Part shown: positions 58,169-64,000 of the stretch, in pieces
How the letters are laid out: each line of letters opens with the position of its first letter
Position numbering within the stretch: the stretch's first letter is position 1
DNA from: Suillus spraguei
Taxonomy: Eukaryota; Basidiomycota; Agaricomycetes; Boletales; Suillaceae
Direction: 5' to 3'
NCBI GenBank assembly: GCA_016800925.1
Contig: JABCPU010000192.1
Coordinates: forward strand, 60,752-124,751
Length of the DNA stretch: 64,000 nucleotides
Translations under genes and position numbers: made by a program
Notes under the pieces: model-generated
The model's input: only the letters and a program-made list of their open reading frames with translations
Database searches by the model: none
Told to the model about the DNA's origin: nothing

Positions 58169-60141
58169 GGCCGACATGTTATTGTGCAGCTTGAGCACAC
58201 TGCTCCCACAAGCCTCAAACAAAGTTTGCCAGACCTGTCAAACCATCGGTCATGACTTTTGTTCTCCTTTTCATTCTTACTTACTTTGCGAACAGCATAT
58301 GTGACATCCATGCCTCTTTCTCGCTCGATCGAATGGAACAAAGCCTCTGTGTGATCATCAATCACATGAGTGTGGCTTGCGTGAACTTTTATGGTGTCCA
58401 GCAGAGGCTCAAACCAACGACTGAGCTAAATTGGATGTAAGTCTTCGTCACATCTGTAGCAATTGGCTCACCTCTGTATACCCTTCCTTTACAGACTCTA
58501 GCTCTGCCCAAACATGATCCATGATTGTGCCGGTCATCAACAGATACGGAATGGTTTGTGTCCTTGTCAGCCATGCAGACACTCTGGTGATAACACTGTC
58601 CAGCCACTTTTTTTCGCTTGCAGATGTCGCCTTCTTCAGCAGCCCATCATGCAGCAATACGACCACATCGTTGCGATAGTTGTCGAGGGCAGAGAAATAG
58701 TCTTGGTCCTCAGAACCAAGTGGCCTAGTGCAGCTCTCAAAACATTTTTCAGCGATATCATTTATACTGTCCATGTGAGTAACAAAAATCTTGATGTCTC
58801 CTTCATCGGCCTCTACTGTCATGCAATTCCATTCTTTGACTTGATTACGTGCCTCGGCACTGGAGGCTCTTTTGGCAATCACCGCTGAGACTTCTCGATA
58901 GGATGGGAAATCATCTTTTGATGCGAACTTTCGCAATAACGTCGTACTCTTCTGGATGTACATTATATACATCTGTCCACAAGTGAGTGCAGTCAATATA
59001 ATGTCATTTGATATTGGTACTTACCACCATGGTGACGTTCATGGCCTGCACAAGCCAGCAAACAGACAGTTCACGATGTCTCCTATAGTGATCGCCCAAG
59101 GGTAAAATATCTCCCATCAATGTTTTGACAAGACGTGGATTTTTCCATATCTTGGTTAGTTTTGAGTCTTTCTGGTCAGTCAGCCTATCATCCTCGGCCT
59201 GCAATATCTTCATCACCCCTGCATTGCCATCCTGGAGGTATGCGTCATAACAGTCCTGTAGCCTTGATACTAACTTCTCTTCTGCTGTCTCAGGGTATAC
59301 GTGCAATGATTGATTCCTGCTGAGGTGACTTGCAAGTTCACCTTTGCCTGCTTCAATGACATCTGCATTTGGGTGTTAGCTGATATAACATAAAAGCTCT
59401 CCACCAGAAGCACTTCTGGACGCGCACTTTCAAAACATAGTGTATGTCTGTACATATACTGTTTTGTCTCCACCAGAGCTGGCTCTGGTTGAGAGAGTAA
59501 CAGCAACAATAACAACACAACCTGACACTCACCTTGGTTGTAGATCATGATACCCCAGAAACCCATGGCATCCAACTCACCCTTCACAACAGACAGACAT
59601 TTCTTTATCTCTTCGTGTTCCTCGACTTGTTCCTGGTAGGGTTGTTGAACTCCTCTATGCAGGTAATGCGACTCTCCGGGGATTCCTCCTCATTGACCAA
59701 TGCAATCGCCATCTTCCGCAATGCTGCAATACGGTGCTGCCCTGTTGCCAAAATGATAGGGTGCATATCTTTGAATTTCACCTCATTTAAACTGTCAGGT
59801 CCACTCCAGTTGCTGATGAGGTTTTGTCCAGCCACTAGACGTTCGGGTTGGATCACAATGGCAAGCGCATTACTATCTTTAAACCACTGCCTCCCATGAG
59901 CTTTGAATGATGTTACCATCTTATTGACTTCCATTTGATTTTGTGGTCTATTGTTGTACTTCCCAAGTGTGAACTCATTATCCATTTGCAGGACATTAAT
60001 CTTTCCAATCCCTATCATCGCACCTTGGACAGCTTTATCCAACTCCAGAGCTTTGGTTGCAAGCTCATCAGTTGGGGTCTGCGCCTGTCTAGCTTGAATA
60101 CATTGCTCTGTAGGTGAGTGTATCATATGGCTCTCATTCAT
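58160..60141 (-). CDS. ParB/sulfiredoxin-like fold protein
   Basis: Six exons (60141-59698, 59632-59533, 59362-59025, 58972-58472, 58425-58285 and 58234-58160) join in phase without stops to 532 residues. After a polar N-terminus comes IGKINVLQMDNEFTLG, KYNNRPQNQMEVNKMVTSF, then ILATGQHRIAALRKM near residues 130-145. The GQHR box and preceding helices resemble the ParB N-terminal domain, a CTPase/DNA-clamp fold also used by sulfiredoxin. The long C-terminal part is helical and unrecognised. An upstream exon is possible: a GTGAGT/CTACAG pair near 60165-60110 could splice to an earlier start. It sits alone between repeat arrays and a broken kinase-like gene. Confidence 0.62.
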
Positions 60142-60661
60142 CTTACTTGAATTGCACTCACCACTTGAGCATTTTTCTTTGATTCTTTCTAGGGGGCATT
60201 GTGTTGATTTTAAGTTCCAGTAGGATCGGTAGGTGCATAACAAGTGCTCTTATCGATCTTACATCTTTTTCATTTCTAGACTCCTCTCTCCTGCCCTGAA
60301 GTGCCTGATTTGATCTACACAGGCCTTTATTTTCATATCATGCCACTAATCTTAATCATTGCTTAAATTCAATCATTGATTGTTATTTATAGTTCGCTTT
60401 GACTATACATATCTATTTATATACAGATGTATATAAATACCACATCTAGACCCTTCTATATTTATCTATATATATAGTGTTGATTGCCGAGAGGGTTGTA
60501 CTCACTTGCTCATCCAGTGTTGACTCTGGTTGCGACTTTTGTGTGTATCTGTATATAATGATTCATCTGTAGCTTTTGGGTTACATATATATGATCTGCC
60601 TCACATGTGCTCTACTTTGGACACTGCGATATTGTGCTTTGCAACCTCTACATGGTACTTG
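60142..60661. other. Upstream region of the ParB-like gene
   Basis: About 500 AT-rich bases with TATATA-rich words (60410-60480). No gene is seen; it probably holds the promoter. Confidence 0.35.
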
Positions 60662-60768
60662 TATTGTATACTGTGCATCCAGGTTGATTTGATATGTCAG
60701 ACTATAAATTCAAAATCTCGAGATAACCTGTTCCTAAACCTAACCAACTTACAAAATACCTATATAAT
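60662..60768. repeat. Direct repeat, copy 2
   Basis: Matches 58061-58168 with about ten differences. It ends where the sequence of the kinase-like gene begins. Confidence 0.85.
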
Positions 60769-61154
60769 ATGACATATGAACTACTCTTTTTTCCAGGACC
60801 ATACATTGTCTTTGCCGGTGCTGTTTGGACTTCGCACCCTGCTGCACAGATCCTTTCGAGCCCTCTTGTATTCAATTATCATTCCACCGATACCTATAAT
60901 CAGATCGCCGCTGCACGTCACATGACCACATTCTGCAAAGCTATCAGATCGCTCAAGGGATATTACGAAATGCTCCCTCCTGAATCTGAACTTACCAACA
61001 CGCTATCTCACCCTATACTGTTCCCGTATCAGACAAGCTTCACATCTCTCGACGACAGCGGCAAAACATGTTTCAAATATACTGGACAGCTCGATGAGGA
61101 TGAGGGAGCGTCAAAGAGACTCGTATTCTTTGGGACCCTCACTGACAGACCTGC

Positions 61155-61628
61155 TGTTACGAACTGGGGTGGCATCACCAGCGACAGTGAAAAGACACAG
61201 ACGGTCTGCTGGGAGTTCCTACAATGTTCTAAAAGAGAACAAGGTGAAAGTACAAGGAACGCGTTCCGAGTACGGTCAAGGGTTCAGCCTCAAGACAAGT
61301 CTAAGAGGTATCCGCAGGAATAGAGACTAAGGCTAAGGAGTGCTTAGACTTAGAGATGATTCGAGACGACTTAGGTTGCAGGCCTAAGCGAAGGAGATTC
61401 CAGGTAAAACCCAGTAAGATTAAAGTAGGGAATCTACTACAAGTACACTGTGCTTAAATAGGCCAATATGTGCGCACAGACCAAGAGAGACGTGAGAATG
61501 TAAGTGCGTATCCAAAGAAGGAAGGCGACTATAGTACAGATGCGTTGAGCATATGAGTCGGAGTCATGTTACGTAATATACAAGGTAAATGAAGTAGAAA
61601 ATGAATAGGGGCACGTACGATTGTAACA
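61155..61628 (-). mobile_element. Solo LTR of the gypsy family (family C), copy 2
   Basis: Begins TGTTACGAACTGGGGTGGC and ends ACGTACGATTGTAACA, with a perfect CCTGC duplication (61150-61154 and 61629-61633). Removal restores the kinase-like frame (...DRPA-EDAIC...). Confidence 0.92.
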
Positions 61629-62039
61629 CCTGCCGAAGATGCGATCTGCATCAAGTTTGTCCAGCATTATTGTCAGGAGGTTCATTTGCATTGTGCATCG
61701 TCAGGACTTGCCCCCAGATTACGAGGATTTGAAAAGCTTCCTGGAGGTTGGTACATGTGGTCATGTGAAGATCTGAAGAGGCTCGGACTAGAAACGAGAG
61801 AGAGAGAACTCAGTCTTAGTTGGAAAGACTACACTATGACAGGTTCATACCTAGAAACGAGAGAGAGAGAACTATACATCATTAGTACTAAGTATGATGT
61901 TCAAGTCGTAGTAAGTAGCTCACCTCAGTCTTAGTTGGAAAGACTGAGGGAAGAGAATTCTATGGACGCTGAATATTAGAGGATCGTTTGAACGGAGAAC
62001 GAAAATATGAACGTGGATGAAACGTGTATGATAAGTATG

Positions 62040-62315
62040 TACATCAGGAAATTCACACATTCCTTGACGTGCCCTTATGCGGACTTATTTACACTTAACT
62101 GCCTTGGTGAAATTGAATCTACTTGTCCAAAATTTCAATGTGAATGAATTCAGAAAAAAAAAGTTGAGATATATTAATATACATGTTTTATTGTATTTCG
62201 CACTCAAAAATATAAGATATGCCAGGTGAATGATGTGAGAGAGAGCAAACAAGTTTTGAGATAAGTGAGTTAAGCTGATTAAGCATGTTAAGGAATGTGT
62301 GAATTTCCTGATGTA
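62040..62315. mobile_element. MITE-like element
   Basis: Perfect 26-base terminal inverted repeats (TACATCAGGAAATTCACACA... at 62040-62065; mirror at 62290-62315) enclose about 220 AT-rich bases. The outermost TA on each side could be a TA target duplication as in Tc1/mariner elements. No coding capacity. Confidence 0.85.
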
Positions 62316-62577
62316 ATGATAGATAAGAGGAACATATCTTGATAGGTCATGGATAAGCTTGTCGGCTACGATGTATTGGCCGACTTGCCCAACACCGAGC
62401 ACCTCCCCCGATCGGCGTTCGAGCCTATCCGGGAGCAGTTGAAAAAACTCCATGCTGAAAACTTTGTCCATGGCGATATACGCGATACCAACATCTTGGT
62501 GAAGAAGGACGATAGGACAAAGTTCATGATCATCGATTTCGACTGGGCAGGGGCAGCAAACGTCGTGCTATATCCAC

Positions 62578-64000
62578 TGTTACAATCGTACGTGCCCCTA
62601 TTCATTTTCTTACTTTACCGTATATATTACATGACGTGATTCTGACTCATATGCTCAACGCATCTGTACTATAGCTGCCTTCCTTCTTCGGATACGCACT
62701 TACGTTCCCACACTTCTCTTGTCTGTGCGCACATATTGGCCTATTTAAGCACAGTGTACTTGTAGTAGATTCCCTACTTTAATCTTTACTGGGTTTTACC
62801 TGGAATCTCCTTCGCTTAGGTCTCCAACCTAAGTCGTCTTGAATCGTCTCTAAGTCTAAGCACTCCTTAGCCTTAGTCTCTATTCTCGCGGATACCTCTT
62901 TGACTTGTCATTGAGGCTGAACCTTGATCGTACTCGGAACGCGTTCCTTGTACTTTCACCTTGTTCTCTTTTGAACATTGTAAGAACTCCCAGTAGACCG
63001 TCTGTGTCTTTTCACTGTCGCTGGTGACGCTACCCCAGTTCGTAACAAAGATTAAAGTCTATTTTGATCGTCGACTATCCAGTCTTCGACCCTGAACCCT
63101 GATCGCTTAGATCAGTAGACTAGCGTACGCGTACGCTGAGCAGATTGTCGAGAGAAGCCCTCTGACAGAAGAAAGCCCTAACGGACAGCAAGACAGCGCG
63201 TGTAGGAAACCGAGAAGTATAACTCATCAGAAGAAACATCAACCATGTCGTCGACCAAAGATTCGAATACAAGATCGGTCAACCGATTGGATTTGATGGA
63301 GATCGGCGATAACTCTCGCGAGTTTATCCATCGTGCAATTTGCACTTTGACATCAATGAAAAGCTTTACACCACGACAAGCAGAAGATCATCTACATAAC
63401 ATCTTTCATGACCGAGAAGAATGCCAAATCATGGAAAGAACAATTCCTGAACACGCCCAATCTACCGACACTTCGGGACAAAAGTTGGTTATGGAACGAT
63501 GGTGGATTTTATGAAGAGCTTCAACGAAGCATTCCAACCAGTGGATACCAGAATGACCGCGCTTACACGCCTCAGAGATTCAAACAAGGAATGGAGATCT
63601 CCACCCTACGTCGCCGACTTTGAGGCACTTGCAGCCAAGGCTCAGGTTACTGACAACGCGACGAAGATCCCAGTTCTTCCAAGACGGTCTTAATTGGGGT
63701 ATCCTCACAAAGCTTTTCAATACGGGAGATGTCTCCGAATATTCAGAGATGTTGTGTTGCAATGCGTTGCTATTGACACGCCCATCATCGGCTTAACGCC
63801 ATGAGGACGCGTCATGTCCCACAACAGAAGAAGAAGAATTATGGAATGCACGGTATATTCCGAACCGTGATTCCAACGCAATGGTCGTAGATCGAATCTC
63901 GATATGGAGAGATCCGAATGCATGAAAAAAAAGGACAATGTTCGGATGCAGAAAGACAGGACACCGCATCCATAATTGTCCTGACCGAAAAAAAAAAAAA
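62578..64000 (+). mobile_element. Second Ty3/gypsy copy, cut by the window end
   Basis: The 5' LTR (62578-63047) starts TGTTACAATCGTACGTGCC and ends GTTCGTAACA, like the element at 16854. Internal sequence with gag follows to the window edge. It is inserted in the kinase-like gene. Confidence 0.9.
63244..64000 (+). pseudogene. gag: Gag of the second gypsy copy, degenerate
   Basis: ATG at 63244 opens MSSTKDSNTRSVNRL, then shifts frame several times. Recognisable pieces are AKSWKEQF, GYQNDRAYT, VADFEALAAKAQVTDNA and the start of a zinc knuckle near 63936. It is more damaged than 17455-18371, with several small indels. Confidence 0.75.

Larger units (their letters stand above)
60797..62577 (+). 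pseudogene. Fungal kinase-like protein, interrupted by several insertions
   Basis: An exon opens after TTTTTTCCAG at 60797: GPYIVFAGAVWTSHP, FNYHSTDTYNQIAAARH. It is cut by a solo LTR at 61155 and resumes at 61634 (EDAICIKFVQHYCQEVH, GLAPRLRGFEKLPGGWYM). A 579-base insert follows (61766-62344) between GGTCATG repeats. Then comes the kinase catalytic region: HAENFVHGDIRDTNILV (a HxD-like catalytic loop, here HGD) and FMIIDFDWAG (the DFG-like position, here DFD). The second gypsy LTR at 62578 ends it. The N-terminal exons are missing. Such kinase-like genes are numerous in mushroom genomes. Confidence 0.68.

Noticed and set aside
29871..64000. TET/JBP dioxygenase gene, which is known to accompany some KDZ elements in fungi
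   Set aside because: I looked for the HxD...H dioxygenase pattern in the KDZ element and in the large gene at 48412-53724 and found none.

Overview
This is spliced eukaryotic DNA, most likely from a basidiomycete fungus of the mushroom-forming class Agaricomycetes. The reasons are short GT-AG introns of about 45-70 bases, fungal-type core genes, and element types typical of that group (a KDZ transposon, chromodomain Ty3/gypsy, MULE relics). The species cannot be told from the sequence. Only the first 3.4 kb is ordinary gene space. The rest is a graveyard of nested mobile elements, tandem repeats and genes broken by insertions.

Layout. 1-3.3 kb: start of a clathrin light chain gene (minus), a complete mitochondrial PGP phosphatase GEP4 (plus), and a secreted GH18 chitinase (minus). 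5.4-13.2 kb: a tyrosine-recombinase pseudogene holding two solo LTRs, an apparently intact gene with a SAP-like N-terminus, and a GEN1/Yen1-like nuclease pseudogene. 13.3-14.8 kb: two solo LTRs. 16.2-24.5 kb: a chromodomain Ty3/gypsy element inserted in an older solo LTR. 24.5-27.6 kb: tandem repeats. 27.6-29.6 kb: a second decayed GEN1-like plus tyrosine-recombinase pair. 29.87-40.74 kb: a KDZ DNA transposon with 299-bp terminal inverted repeats and four genes, its transposase split by a 1.5-kb solo LTR. 41-46 kb: a frameshifted N-terminal relic of the morphogenesis protein Tao3/Mor2, minisatellites and a MULE transposase tail. 48.4-53.7 kb: a large unrecognised gene, LTR-interrupted and probably dead. 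53.9-58 kb: a cluster of fold-back palindromes and satellite-like repeats. 58.1-60.1 kb: an apparently intact gene with a ParB/sulfiredoxin-like fold. 60.8-62.6 kb: a broken kinase-like gene. 62.6 kb to the end: a second gypsy copy cut by the window edge.

Insertions can be dated relative to one another, because removing a solo LTR with one target-site copy restores a continuous reading frame in four different genes. Gypsy sits inside LTR family B. A' LTR fragments sit inside a family-B fragment. The KDZ element abuts both. Many inactivating changes are CGA to TGA or CGA to CAA, which fits CpG deamination in methylated repeats. The best candidates for something undescribed are the recombinase/SAP/GEN1-like gene set, the four-gene KDZ element, and the ParB-like gene flanked by a direct repeat.
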